Positions 8,817-18,237 of a DNA stretch of 64,000 nt are shown piece after piece. The stretch spans positions 2,666,001 to 2,730,000 of the forward strand of contig NZ_CP019038.1 of NCBI RefSeq assembly GCF_001941825.1, in the 5' to 3' direction. The notes beneath the pieces were generated by a model. The model saw nothing but the letters and a program-made list of their open reading frames with translations. It had not been told where the DNA came from and did no database searches. Made by a program: the position numbers and the translations under genes. The DNA is from Massilia putida (lineage in GTDB: Bacteria > Pseudomonadota > Gammaproteobacteria > Burkholderiales > Burkholderiaceae_D). Positions within the stretch are counted from its first letter, which is position 1, and each line of letters starts with the position of its first letter.

Positions 8817-9976
8817 CGAAGCATCTCCGCAAGAGCATCAATCACGCGGTCCTGATTGCTGAAATCCAAACCCGAATACATGGGCAGACTGATGGCTTCG
8901 GCATAATATTGTTGCGCCTGCGGAAACTCATCGCCCCTGAATCCCAATTTGCGGTAATAAGGCTGCGTGTGTACTGGAATATAATGGAGGTTTACGCCGA
9001 TGCCGCGCGCACGTAACGCGTCAAACACTTCCCGATGAGTATGTTTGAGCGCGTTTAATTGAAGGCGGATGACGTACAGATGCAGCCCCGAGTACGTGTC
9101 GGGTAATTGGTAGGGAAGCGTTACCGGTAAGTCAGCTAATAAGCGGTCGTACCGGCGCGCTAGCGCATGACGCGCCGCGACGAATTCGTCCAACCGATGC
9201 ATCTGGCTCACACCTAGCGCTGCCTGCAAGTCCGTCATCCGGTAGTTGAAGCCCAACTCAATCTGCTGATAGTACCAGGGCCCGTCGGCCGCATGCGTCA
9301 TCTGTGCCTCGTCGCGCGTAATGCCGTGGCTGCGGTAGAGTGCCATTTTTGCCGCAAGGTCGGCATCATTGGTCACGGCCATGCCGCCTTCTGCGGTGGT
9401 CACAATTTTTACTGGATGAAAGCTGAATACCGTGATATCGCTGTAGCGGCAGTTGCCCACCGGTTCGCCAAGGTAACGCCCCCCGATTGCATGCGACGCA
9501 TCTTCAATGATGCCAAATCCATATTGCTGACCGAGCGCATGAATTGCCGCCATGTCGCAGGGTTGGCCGCACAGGTGCACGGGAATGACTACCTTCGGCA
9601 ACTTCCCGACACGTGCCGCTTCGGCCAGTTTGCTCGCCAAGCAGTCGACATCCATATTGTAAGTACGTGGATTAATATCGACGAAATCCACCTCGGCGCC
9701 GCAATAACGAGCACAATTCGCACTGGCAACGAAAGTGATCGGCGTCGTCCAGACGATATCGCCCGGTCCTACGCCGAGTGCGAGGCAGGCAATATGCAGG
9801 GCACTCGTGGCGCTATTCACCGCCAGCGCGTGCTTTGCGGAACAATATTCGGCCACACTCCGTTCAAAGGCCGGTACCGCCGGGCCCTGGGTAAGGAAGT
9901 CCGACCGCAATACCGAGACAACAGCCTCGATATCCGACTCAGAAATATCCTGTCGACCGTAGGGAATCATGCTCAT
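8813..9976 (-). CDS. pseC: UDP-4-amino-4,6-dideoxy-N-acetyl-altrosamine transaminase
   Basis: 387 residues, DegT/DnrJ/EryC1 family PLP aminotransferase. PseC aminates the 4-keto sugar made by PseB, with glutamate as donor. Seen motifs: IPYGRQDISESDIEAV at the start, AVNSATSALHIACLALGVGPGD, IEDASHAIGG, the PLP lysine in FSFHPVKIVTTAEGG, and LGFNYRMTDLQAALG. Length is normal. The pseB stop and the pseC start share one base (TGATG). With pseB ahead of it the PseC call is firm. Confidence 0.94.
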   Translation of the reverse strand: MSMIPYGRQDISESDIEAVVSVLRSDFLTQGPAVPAFERSVAEYCSAKHALAVNSATSALHIACLALGVGPGDIVWTTPITFVASANCARYCGAEVDFVDINPRTYNMDVDCLASKLAEAARVGKLPKVVIPVHLCGQPCDMAAIHALGQQYGFGIIEDASHAIGGRYLGEPVGNCRYSDITVFSFHPVKIVTTAEGGMAVTNDADLAAKMALYRSHGITRDEAQMTHAADGPWYYQQIELGFNYRMTDLQAALGVSQMHRLDEFVAARHALARRYDRLLADLPVTLPYQLPDTYSGLHLYVIRLQLNALKHTHREVFDALRARGIGVNLHYIPVHTQPYYRKLGFRGDEFPQAQQYYAEAISLPMYSGLDFSNQDRVIDALAEMLR

Positions 9977-10986
9977 CAGATGCTATGGTTCGGATCGACG
10001 TGATCCTTGATTAACTGCCGCAAATCCGGGACGCTCAAAAAGTGCTCGTTCGTGCCGCTGTCATAGCTGAAGCCGGGTGGCACCGCCTTGCCGCCCATAT
10101 CGGCACAGTATTGCTGCAACGTATATGCACCGCTCATCGGAAGAATTGCATAATACTTGCCAATATCTACCGTGTTAAAACTGTCGCTGGCAGTGATCAT
10201 TTCCTCGTGAATTTTTTCACCAGGACGCACGCCGATAATCGGACGCTCACATTCGGGGCCGACCGCTTCCGCCACGTCGACGACACGATACGACGGGATC
10301 TTCGGAACCAATACTTCGCCACCCCAGGCATGTTCCAGCGACCACAACACCATGTCCACGCCCTCCTGCAGACTGATGTTGAAACGAGTCATCGCCTCGT
10401 CCGTGATCGGCAATACACCGGTAGCACGGCGCTCCAGGAAAAACGGGATAACGGAACCGCGGCTACCCATTACGTTCCCATAACGCACCACGCTGAAACG
10501 AATATCGCGATGTCCCTTGATATTATTAGCGGCAACGAACAATTTGTCCGAGCACAGCTTGGTGGCGCCGTACAGATTGATGGGTGCGGCGGCCTTGTCG
10601 GTCGACAACGCCACGACACGGTGCACATTGCTGTCCAAGCAGGCTTCGATCAAATTTTGCGCGCCCAGGACGTTCGTCTTGATGCATTCGAAAGGATTGT
10701 ATTCAGCCGCCGGCACCTGTTTCAAAGCCGCAGCGTGAACGACGACGTCGATACCCTCGAGTGCGCGACGCAGGCGTGCCTCGTCGCGCACGTCTCCGAT
10801 AAAGTAACGGATACCTTTATATTTGCTTTCCGGGAATTCCTGTGCCATTTCGAACTGTTTCAGTTCGTCGCGGGAAAAAATAACCAGACGCTTGATGTCG
10901 GGGTAACGCTGAAGCACCGTGCGCACAAACGCTTTGCCAAAAGATCCGGTACCACCGGTAATCAGGATCGACTTATCGTTCAACAT
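9976..10986 (-). CDS. pseB: UDP-GlcNAc 4,6-dehydratase (inverting)
   Basis: 336 residues, short-chain dehydrogenase fold with NADP site ITGGTGSFGKAFV at the N-terminus. PseB starts the pathway by 4,6-dehydration and C5 inversion of UDP-GlcNAc. Characteristic FlaA1/PseB segments are VIFSRDELKQFEMAQEF, DVVVHAAALKQVPAAEYNP, STDKAAAPINLYGATKL with the catalytic lysine region, and RYGNVMGSRGSVIPFF. It lies 66 nt after wzz, the widest gap inside this operon apart from the one between wzz and wza, and is coupled to pseC by the TGATG overlap. Confidence 0.95.
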   Translation of the reverse strand: MLNDKSILITGGTGSFGKAFVRTVLQRYPDIKRLVIFSRDELKQFEMAQEFPESKYKGIRYFIGDVRDEARLRRALEGIDVVVHAAALKQVPAAEYNPFECIKTNVLGAQNLIEACLDSNVHRVVALSTDKAAAPINLYGATKLCSDKLFVAANNIKGHRDIRFSVVRYGNVMGSRGSVIPFFLERRATGVLPITDEAMTRFNISLQEGVDMVLWSLEHAWGGEVLVPKIPSYRVVDVAEAVGPECERPIIGVRPGEKIHEEMITASDSFNTVDIGKYYAILPMSGAYTLQQYCADMGGKAVPPGFSYDSGTNEHFLSVPDLRQLIKDHVDPNHSI

Positions 10987-11052
10987 AAATGTATTCCAAA
11001 AAATTAAAATCTTCGAAGTTCAGAGTGCAAGGATTCTTTCGCGACAAACGGA

Positions 11053-12282
11053 TCAGCGGCTTTTCCAACGCAGATTCTTGCGCAAGTCCATCAGGCGCTG
11101 ATGCTCCTGCGAGCCGACGCGACTCGCGACCCCATCCTTCCATTCCTTGTAAAACGCCCTGCACACCGCAATAAATCCGGCAATCAGCGCGCCCAAAAAG
11201 ACCATGATGGTACGTTTGGGCTTGCTCTTGCGATCGGGCTCGACGGCTTTATCCAATATCTGAAGTACGCCCCGGTCTTTAGCCTCGTCAAGCTTAGCGA
11301 TTTCAAACTGCTTCGCCAAAACTTCGAAAATTGCCTCGTTGTATTTTACGTCTCGCAACTTTCGAACATACTCAAGACCGACTTCCGGCATGCGGCTCGT
11401 TGCCACACCAATATCGCCTTTACCTGCGTTAACGCCCGTCTCGGCTTTGCTCAACTGAGCGCGCAGCCCATTAAGTTCTTCCTGCAAGCGTATATATTCA
11501 GGGTTATTTCCGGTGGCAAAGGTGCGCATGGCGCCGAGTTGAACTTCCTTTGCCGCAATTTGAGCTCGCAAGTTTGCTGCTGCGACAATAAGGACCTCAG
11601 CCTGACCTTCCGGCCGGATCAATCCAGTTTTCTCCTGAACTTTTTTAAGCGCCACCTCCGATTCCGCGAGGTTGAGTTTCGCCTGCTTCAATTGCTGTTC
11701 GAAGAAAACCCGCCGCTGCGCTGCGTCGCTCAACGCAAGCTCAGACATCAGTCGCTGTAGCTCTTCCACATATCCATTAGCAAGGCCGGCGGCACGCTTT
11801 GGATCAGTGTCGTCGACGTCAATGCTTATCAAGCCGTCTTTTCCCGCAGCGAAAGTACTAACGCCGGCCAACACTTTAAGGGTATCGCTGTGGAATGTGG
11901 TTTCATAAACCCGGTCGAGCTCGAACCTCTTGATCAAGCGATCGCCGACAGTACGACTACCGAGCATTCCAACATAGATGTCGGCGGGATTCTTAATCCC
12001 GAGAGAATTGCCTGCCAAGCCACCCAATGATCCCAATTGCCCAAGTATCATGGTTGCGGCCGACTGGGACTGCTGAGGTGGGAGAATTTTTGCCGAGGCG
12101 GTATAGATATTTGGCATCGCCATGCTGATACCGGCAACCAAGGCCGCGGCAACCAGGGTGGTGCCAATAATTGATTTCTTATATTTAGCAATGACAACAA
12201 GAAGATCGAGGATATGAATATCCTCCTCTTCGTGTTGCGATTGATCTTGCCTTGCTTTCATACCTACTTGCTCAGACATCAT
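11053..12282 (-). CDS. Wzz/Wzc-type chain-length determinant protein
   Basis: 409 residues. Inner-membrane polysaccharide co-polymerase that sets chain length in Wzy-dependent assembly. A short charged N-terminus is followed by a first membrane segment at about 38-58 (IIGTTLVAAALVAGISMAM), the Wzz motif YTASAKILPPQQS, a long periplasmic coiled-coil region around 180-330, and a second membrane segment near 365-390 (TIMVFLGALIAGFIAVC) preceded by the usual Pro-rich KSKPKRT. There is no kinase domain. Two adjacent ATG codons (12282 and 12279) follow a GAGAG; the first is used. It lies between the export gene and pseB. Confidence 0.9.
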   Translation of the reverse strand: MMSEQVGMKARQDQSQHEEEDIHILDLLVVIAKYKKSIIGTTLVAAALVAGISMAMPNIYTASAKILPPQQSQSAATMILGQLGSLGGLAGNSLGIKNPADIYVGMLGSRTVGDRLIKRFELDRVYETTFHSDTLKVLAGVSTFAAGKDGLISIDVDDTDPKRAAGLANGYVEELQRLMSELALSDAAQRRVFFEQQLKQAKLNLAESEVALKKVQEKTGLIRPEGQAEVLIVAAANLRAQIAAKEVQLGAMRTFATGNNPEYIRLQEELNGLRAQLSKAETGVNAGKGDIGVATSRMPEVGLEYVRKLRDVKYNEAIFEVLAKQFEIAKLDEAKDRGVLQILDKAVEPDRKSKPKRTIMVFLGALIAGFIAVCRAFYKEWKDGVASRVGSQEHQRLMDLRKNLRWKSR

Positions 12283-12347
12283 TACTCTCAGGATCTAGGG
12301 TTGCCACGTGCGCCAGTTGAAGTGGCGATTACGAAGGGCGATTACGA

Positions 12348-14261
12348 TCAGCCTTTCAACACCTTCAAGCCAGCCGCGCCGAGTCCGAACTGATAAAAGA
12401 TCGTGGTCCATTCCTTGAACGACTGGATCCAGGAGCCGTGTTCGATCTTTTCCGGCACGATGACAGTATCGCCAGGATTGACAATGTCGCCACCCAAGCC
12501 ACTAGAAAACCAGCCTGAGCTGTGATTGCTCTTGGCAGTACCGTCGGCCCGAATCACGTATGTTTCATCCTTGTCGGCAGAATTTGTATAGCCGCCTGCA
12601 AGCGCAAGGTAGTCGCTAACCGTGCGACGAGGACGATACACGATCGAATTGGCCTGATAAACAGCGCCAACAACCTCGACCGTGCCCGGTTTGCGTGGAA
12701 TGTAGACGGTATCCCCATCCTGCAATGGCAAATCAGGTAAATCCTTCACTTGCGCATTACTGTCGGCCAGTTCGAGAACGATCCTGCCCTCTGCTTTCAC
12801 TTGCCTCATGCGTTGCGCAACCCGGCGCTGACGTTCGATTTCAGCGTTGACGGCCGCGACGTTACTCTGATCAGAAGTGTGCGCCAGCCGCTCCGCAGCC
12901 GCGTTATCCAGATCATGCTCGAAGCGGTCGGCAGCCTCGTTCAACTTGATCTGCTGGGAACGCCGTACCGATTCGCGCACCAGACGGGTGGCGAATAAAT
13001 ATCCATTTTCAGTCGGGCCGCCGAGGCGTGCGATCAGTTCGCGCAGCGTCTCGCCTTTGCGAAGCTCGAACACACCGGATTGCTTGACTTCACCGGAGAC
13101 TTTGACATATTCGCGTTGGATTTGAATCTGAACCGGTACGGCGCCTGGGGAAAACACACGCAGGATGTCGGCCGGACGTACTGGGATTGGAGCGAGTCTC
13201 TGTGCCAACGCCTGGTTATCAGCTGACAGCTCGGCCACAGTTTGGTAGCCGTTGTTAACACTTCGCTCAACGACAATCGGCTTGCCTTCAGCACTCGAAT
13301 CGAATCCGCCGGCCCAGCGCACGACGTCGGCCAAGGACGATTGACCCTTCAATTCGAAGATCGCCGGTTGCTTTACATCCCCGGTCAGAGCAACAAGCGG
13401 ACCCACTTCAGGGATATAAATCAGATCGCCGTCACGCAGCGGCACATCCTTGCTCTTGTCGCCGTTGACCAGCATGTCATACAGGTCGAGCGTGGTGACC
13501 ACCTGATTTCCACGTTTCAATTGAATGTTTCGCATGGTGCCCGACGGATCCGGCCCGCCAGATGCAAATAACGCATTCAAAAGTGTACTCATCGCGCTCA
13601 AGGTATAAGTCCCGGGACGCGCTGCGTGGCCGGCCACGTAGATCTGCACGGCACGCGACTGCGCGATACTCACCGTGAGTTCAAAATTCTTGAATACCTT
13701 CGAGACCGCATTGGTCAGGTAGGCCTGCAGATCGCGATATTTGACACCCGCAACGTTTACGCTCCCAACGCGTGGAATATTGATGGCGCCGCGTCGATCG
13801 ACCGTGACCGTCACATCCATATCCATCATGCCCCAACCACGAATCTGCAATTCGTCACCGGTACCGATCGTATAGTCAGGATTGACAGGTGCCGAGTCAA
13901 GTGGCGCGAACGTAGTCGGCACATCCGCAAATAATCCGGCGCCAAAAATCGTCAGGTTCTTCCCGGTGACGGCCGTTGCATAAACCTCGAAAGCCCCTTT
14001 TTCAGAAGGAGCCGACTTGGCCGGACGGGTAAGAATTGGTGCGGGCTGCCTTGAAACAGCGTCGCGCGATGTACCGGCGTTAGAGTTTCGCGGGGAGGCA
14101 ATCACCGGCAAGCTTGAATTATTTGCCGGCAGAGGTTGCAGTGCGGCACCAACTGCAGATTGATCCTGCCCCATCGCTTGTGCTGAGCACATCTGGCCGA
14201 AGCCCAAACAACCTATTACCAGCAGGGTTTTCAAGGAGTTGACGAAATTTCGCTTTTCCAT
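12348..14261 (-). CDS. Wza-type polysaccharide export protein with SLBB domains
   Basis: 637 residues. Outer-membrane export channel or its periplasmic partner for the polysaccharide. An N-terminal signal peptide (hydrophobic LLVIGCLGFGQMCSAQA) is followed by a Poly_export domain (PVNPDYTIGTGDELQIRGWG, NIPRVGSVNVAGV) and several SLBB repeats (VYVAGHAARPGTYTL type, VSGEVKQSGVFELRKGE, VEVVGAVYQANSIVYRP). It is longer than E. coli Wza and closer to the multi-SLBB proteins of the EPS family. The ATG at 14261 has an AAAGAAGAG just upstream, while the in-frame ATG at 14285 has none, so 14261 is preferred. First gene of the operon as seen here. Confidence 0.9.
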   Translation of the reverse strand: MEKRNFVNSLKTLLVIGCLGFGQMCSAQAMGQDQSAVGAALQPLPANNSSLPVIASPRNSNAGTSRDAVSRQPAPILTRPAKSAPSEKGAFEVYATAVTGKNLTIFGAGLFADVPTTFAPLDSAPVNPDYTIGTGDELQIRGWGMMDMDVTVTVDRRGAINIPRVGSVNVAGVKYRDLQAYLTNAVSKVFKNFELTVSIAQSRAVQIYVAGHAARPGTYTLSAMSTLLNALFASGGPDPSGTMRNIQLKRGNQVVTTLDLYDMLVNGDKSKDVPLRDGDLIYIPEVGPLVALTGDVKQPAIFELKGQSSLADVVRWAGGFDSSAEGKPIVVERSVNNGYQTVAELSADNQALAQRLAPIPVRPADILRVFSPGAVPVQIQIQREYVKVSGEVKQSGVFELRKGETLRELIARLGGPTENGYLFATRLVRESVRRSQQIKLNEAADRFEHDLDNAAAERLAHTSDQSNVAAVNAEIERQRRVAQRMRQVKAEGRIVLELADSNAQVKDLPDLPLQDGDTVYIPRKPGTVEVVGAVYQANSIVYRPRRTVSDYLALAGGYTNSADKDETYVIRADGTAKSNHSSGWFSSGLGGDIVNPGDTVIVPEKIEHGSWIQSFKEWTTIFYQFGLGAAGLKVLKG

Positions 14262-15554
14262 TCTCTTCTTTACCTGGGACACCATCGCAACTACGCACGC
14301 ATCAATCTAAATATTGCTTTGAGGCGCACCTGTAATGAACTGCATAAGCTATAAAACATTTATAGCGGAACCAAACTGCACTCGATGACACATCGGATAG
14401 GACTGAGGGATATCCGACCGACGAACAAAAATCTGTCGCCAAACTTTAGGAGCAAAATATCCTTGGGTTACTCTTCGCATCTCAGCAAAAAACTCACAAC
14501 TCAGGCTTTCTTTACAGCTCTCAATACCGCCCGGAGATAAAACGTGGCACTAAAAATATGCAAAACCGAGATGATTCTGCATTTCGGATACGCCAGGATT
14601 TTGCAACCGGATTATTCATTTAACAGCGATGCAGCTCAGATCGGCCGGCATCCGTTGTCAATTAGGCAGCAATAACTGGAGATACTTGTTCCATATCGGC
14701 ACTTCCGCCGCATAGGGTACTCTTCGCCCTCAGAAAAACCGAAGCACTTAAAGTATCAAGGAAAGCAACGAAGTATTGAGAACCCGCAGAGAGACCCAGA
14801 TGGACTGGAACGCACACCTAAGAGACCGACTCTATATGCCTAAGTTAGCCCACCATTCTACCTGATAGCACCAAGGTTAGGAATCTTTTGTTGGGTATAT
14901 GCCGCCACAACACGTTGGGTAGCTCGAGACTCCAGTACATACACAACGCAGGTGAAACCCAACTTTGGACGCTCGTGACGACACTCAAGAGACGATGGAT
15001 GCGCTGTTCATGATATTGCCAGAAGGCATTTGAGGCGTGATTTTTTGATAGAATTAATGAAAAAGTTATTATGCAAGAAATAACGCCATGTGCATTTCAT
15101 TATATTGGTTTTGACAACAAAAAAACGCGATATGCAAGCTCTGAAAACGAGATCGCGCTAAATTTTGCCGTGCTACCTTTTATAACCCTGCAATTTTCCG
15201 CTTGATGGTCTACTGATGAGCAACGCTGGACTTGCGGTGAATCGGCCTATCCGTGATTTAAGCACCGGAGTCGATGCTCTGCTATCAAGGTGTATGCAGT
15301 GCAGCACTTCCGGCGCGGTTATCCGATAGGTAACACGAGGTCACCGCGCCCATCTAGTCGACGATGTCGCAACTGTCATCAGCGGCAGCTTCCTTGATGC
15401 CTTCCACACGCGTTCCGGCACGGCTCCACCGTCACCGCTCGAGCCCGCCCCTGCGCATAGACCGGCTCCAGCTGCCGACAACGTCCACATCTGACCATTC
15501 GATTGGCGTACCAGACCGAGACTAAGAAAGCCGGGATACCAAAACCTGCTGAAT
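14262..15554. other. 1.3 kb stretch without a gene, upstream of the polysaccharide operon
   Basis: No convincing coding frame on either strand; the composition is clearly more AT-rich than the core genome to the right, with runs such as those around 15040-15180. It should contain the promoter of the wza operon (minus strand). The only strong local symmetry found is the inverted repeat at 14348-14366. A 97-codon frame at 15379-15672 overlaps rsuA and has no family resemblance. The region may be a relic of a lost gene or a large regulatory region. Confidence 0.6.
14348..14366. repeat. Perfect 8-bp inverted repeat, possible operator of the wza operon
   Basis: GCTATAAA-ACA-TTTATAGC, a perfect dyad with a 3-base centre, 86 bp upstream of the wza start codon at 14261 and within AT-rich sequence. 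The symmetry and position fit a binding site for a dimeric regulator overlapping the promoter; as RNA the hairpin would be weak because of its A-T pairs. No regulator gene is seen nearby, so the function is inferred. Confidence 0.4.
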
Positions 15555-16271
15555 TCAGCCCGGCACCAGCAGATCCAGTTGCTCCTGCTCCAGATAACAC
15601 CACTCCCCTTCGTGCAGACCCAACGAGTCGAGCGTCAGTCCGCCGATTTGCGAGCGATGCAAGGCCGCGCAATGGTTGCCGGCCGCAGCCAGCATGCGCT
15701 TAACCTGGTGATATTTCCCCTGCTCCAGCGCGATCTCCAGTTGATGATCGCCCCGCTGCACGCACGACTGGACCGCCAGCGGCGCAGGCTCGTCGTGCAA
15801 TTGCACGCCGGCCAGCAACTGGTCCACGAGCGCCTGGGTGACAGGGTCCTGGGTCGTGGCCTGGTAGACCTTGGGAATATGGCGCTTGGGTGAAGACTGC
15901 GCGTGAATGAAGGGGCCGTCGTCCGACATCAGCAGCAGGCCTGTCGTATCGTGATCGAGCCGTCCGACAGGTTGGACGTCACGCCACGTGAACTGCTCCG
16001 GAAGCAAGGTGAGGACGCCGGGATGGTGACTGGGCTTGCGCGAACACTCGAAGTTGGACGGTTTGTTTAAGGCGATATAGACGTGCTCGCGATATGTCCA
16101 TTCTTCGTCGAAGACGGTCAGCACGAGACCGTTCGTCTCCACCAAGGTCTTGTAATTGTCGTGGACTTCGCCGTTGATCGTGACGTCGCCGTCCTCGATC
16201 AAGGCCCGGCAATACTTGCGCGTACCAAAGCCTTGCGATTGGAGAACGCGGTCGAGGGATAGTTTACTCAT
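15555..16271 (-). CDS. rsuA: RsuA-type 16S rRNA pseudouridine synthase
   Basis: 238 residues. It makes a pseudouridine in 16S rRNA (U516 in E. coli numbering). An N-terminal S4 RNA-binding domain (LDRVLQSQGFGTRKYCRALIEDGDVTING) is followed by the catalytic domain with the aspartate motif VGRLDHDTTGLLLM, then KVYQATT and the C-terminal GKYHQVKRMLAAAGN. The reading frame is open further upstream to 16307, but the ATG at 16271 (MSKLSLDRV) gives the normal family start. RluE/RluF-like relatives exist, but length and S4 domain favour RsuA. It stands alone, convergent with nothing obvious. Confidence 0.87.
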   Translation of the reverse strand: MSKLSLDRVLQSQGFGTRKYCRALIEDGDVTINGEVHDNYKTLVETNGLVLTVFDEEWTYREHVYIALNKPSNFECSRKPSHHPGVLTLLPEQFTWRDVQPVGRLDHDTTGLLLMSDDGPFIHAQSSPKRHIPKVYQATTQDPVTQALVDQLLAGVQLHDEPAPLAVQSCVQRGDHQLEIALEQGKYHQVKRMLAAAGNHCAALHRSQIGGLTLDSLGLHEGEWCYLEQEQLDLLVPG

Positions 16272-16491
16272 GGGGCGAGACTGTAGCAGAAGGATTGCAA
16301 GCGTCAAAGTTCAGCAATCCGGCGGTTTCAACTCGAAGCAAGAACTCGTTTGACACATCTCAAGAATTGACTGTGTCCCGTTGATACACTGAAACCTGAT
16401 TAGGAATCGACCTACAGTTACTGCGTGTAGGACTAAAGGTGGGCCGCACCATCTGGCACATCAGATCGAAAACCCCAACCACGAGGCAAAA

Positions 16492-16995
16492 GTGCAGATC
16501 GAAAAAAAACAGAACCACAGCACCCCGTCTTCGTTCGCAGCCAAAAGCAGCGGGACGAAGGTGGCCCAAGAATATGCCGCAACCTTCCCAACCCGGCTTG
16601 CGCTGGCGCGCTGGACGCGCGGTGGTGACATCCCTCATGTACATTGTTTCGAACACCAGTTACCGATGCGCGCCGCGTGGTACGAGCAGGCACAACGCCG
16701 TTTCCAGGCCTGGCTCGAGTCCGGCGGCTTTCATGAGCCTGAGCCGGGTTGTCTTGATAGCGTTATCGCCGAGGCAGCACAACAAGGCGACAAGAACACT
16801 TTGCTCAGCAAGAAGGTCGTCGTGCATGGCGGTCCGCGGTCGGTCTCCCGGACAACGGACGCGTCGGCAGCAAACGGGGCGGTACGCGAAGACGGCGGCG
16901 ACACCCGGCATCGTCAGACTGCGTCGGACATGGCATCGCATTTTCCTGACATGAAATCGTTTCCAGACACCCCCGGCAGCGAGCGCCAAAAATGA
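16492..16995 (+). CDS. Hypothetical protein, 167 residues
   Basis: No family recognised. The frame begins with GTG at 16492, preceded by a GAGG at 16483-16486 with good spacing, and its TGA stop is directly followed by a strong hairpin at 16996-17019; both support a real gene. Residues 30-80 look like a folded, aromatic-rich part (FPTRLALARWTRGG, PMRAAWYEQAQRRFQAWLES) while the C-terminal half is polar, Ser/Ala/Gly-rich and probably disordered. No signal peptide or membrane segment. Base composition is lower in GC than sppA to the right. An accidental frame remains possible. Confidence 0.4.
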   Translation: MQIEKKQNHSTPSSFAAKSSGTKVAQEYAATFPTRLALARWTRGGDIPHVHCFEHQLPMRAAWYEQAQRRFQAWLESGGFHEPEPGCLDSVIAEAAQQGDKNTLLSKKVVVHGGPRSVSRTTDASAANGAVREDGGDTRHRQTASDMASHFPDMKSFPDTPGSERQK

Positions 16996-17019
16996 AAACG
17001 ACGGCGTAGGCCGTCGTTT
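16996..17019. terminator. Bidirectional hairpin between convergent genes
   Basis: AAACGACGGC-GTAG-GCCGTCGTTT: ten perfect base pairs and a four-base loop. On the minus strand it is followed by a T-rich run, fitting a terminator for the sppA operon about 200 nt downstream of its stop; on the plus strand it begins one base after the stop codon of the 167-residue gene. Confidence 0.75.
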
Positions 17020-17219
17020 CCTTCCCGATTGGGACTCCAGCTTGAGGAATTGAATTCTCTCGAAACCGCACGGATGCGGGTCTGAAGCGGATCCGGCAAC
17101 GTCAAGAACAGGCTGGTTTGCGTGACGTTCGCGCCGAAACAGCTACACACCAACTATAGACTACCGCCCGTAAGTTTCAAGCCAAATATTGAGACTGATC
17201 AGTTGTTCAATGCCCGTGC

Positions 17220-18221
17220 TCAGCGCAAGCTGGGTACGGCACCCCGATACATCGAATGGACCGCACCGGCGCCGACCGACGCGCCAAATTTCTTCAGCAC
17301 CCGTTCCGGCAAACCTTCGTGTGCCGTGTAATCGATGATGTCTTCCGCCTTCACGACCTCGCGCGCGACCGTGTCCACGGTGCCGAAGCCATCCGCCAGC
17401 CCCATCTCGACCGCCTTTGCGCCAGTCCAGTAGAGGCCGGAGAAAATTTCCGGGTTTTCCTTGAGGCGCTTGCCGCGGCCGGCGCGCACGACGGCGATGA
17501 ATTGCTCGTGGATCTCATTGAGCATTTCGAGCGCATGCTGCTTCTGCTTGTCGGACTGCGGACTGAACGGATCGAGGAAGCCCTTGTTCTCACCGGCCGT
17601 CAGCAGCCGGCGCTCAATGCCGAGCTTGTCCATCAGGCCAGTGAAGCCGAAGCCGTCCATCAATACACCGACAGACCCGACGATACTCGCCTTGTTGACA
17701 TAAATCTTGTCGGCCGCCGCGGCGATGTAATAGCCGCCCGATGCGCAGATCTCGTCCACGACCACGTACAGGGGCTTGTTCGGATAGCCCTTCTTGAGAC
17801 GCTGGATCTCATCGACGATGATGCCGGCCTGCACCGGGCTGCCGCCCGGACTGTTGATGCGCAGGACAACGGCTGCCGAGCCCGGGTCGGAAAACGCCTT
17901 GTTCAGCGACGGGATCACGGTGTCGGCAGCGCCGCTGCCTTCGTCCTCGATGGCGCCGTCGATCTCGATCAAGGCGGTGTGGCGGCCCAGCGCCTCAATG
18001 TCCGAACTACCGAAGTTGAAATCGAAATAAGCCCAGATCGCGAAAAATGCGAGCAAAAGAAAGGATAGTTTGAAGAAGATGCCCCAGCGGCGGGCGGCGC
18101 GCTGTTCACGCACGGTCGCGAACACGAGACGCTCCAGGGTCTCGCGTTCCCAATTGCTGAAGGTCGCCGGAGCGGCCGTTCGGTTGTCGTTCGGATTGTC
18201 GTTCCTGGTGTTGTCGCTCAT
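17220..18221 (-). CDS. sppA: Signal peptide peptidase SppA/S49 family protease
   Basis: 333 residues, the short single-domain form. Inner-membrane serine protease thought to cut left-over signal peptides. A cytoplasmic N-terminus is followed by one membrane segment at about 47-67 (WGIFFKLSFLLLAFFAIWAYF) and the S49 domain. RINSPGGSPVQAG near 122 is the oxyanion region, the likely nucleophile is S161 in ICASGGYYIA, and the general-base lysine is probably K213 in GENKGFLDPF. It is the last gene of the rluC-gph-Rieske-sppA run, with 16 nt to the Rieske gene. The hairpin at 16996-17019 lies downstream. Confidence 0.92.
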   Translation of the reverse strand: MSDNTRNDNPNDNRTAAPATFSNWERETLERLVFATVREQRAARRWGIFFKLSFLLLAFFAIWAYFDFNFGSSDIEALGRHTALIEIDGAIEDEGSGAADTVIPSLNKAFSDPGSAAVVLRINSPGGSPVQAGIIVDEIQRLKKGYPNKPLYVVVDEICASGGYYIAAAADKIYVNKASIVGSVGVLMDGFGFTGLMDKLGIERRLLTAGENKGFLDPFSPQSDKQKQHALEMLNEIHEQFIAVVRAGRGKRLKENPEIFSGLYWTGAKAVEMGLADGFGTVDTVAREVVKAEDIIDYTAHEGLPERVLKKFGASVGAGAVHSMYRGAVPSLR

Positions 18222-18237
18222 AAATACCTGGTGATGA

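Noticed and set aside
15379..15672. 97-codon minus-strand frame between the polysaccharide locus and rsuA
   Set aside because: It overlaps the rsuA 3' end in another frame and shows no similarity to a known family.
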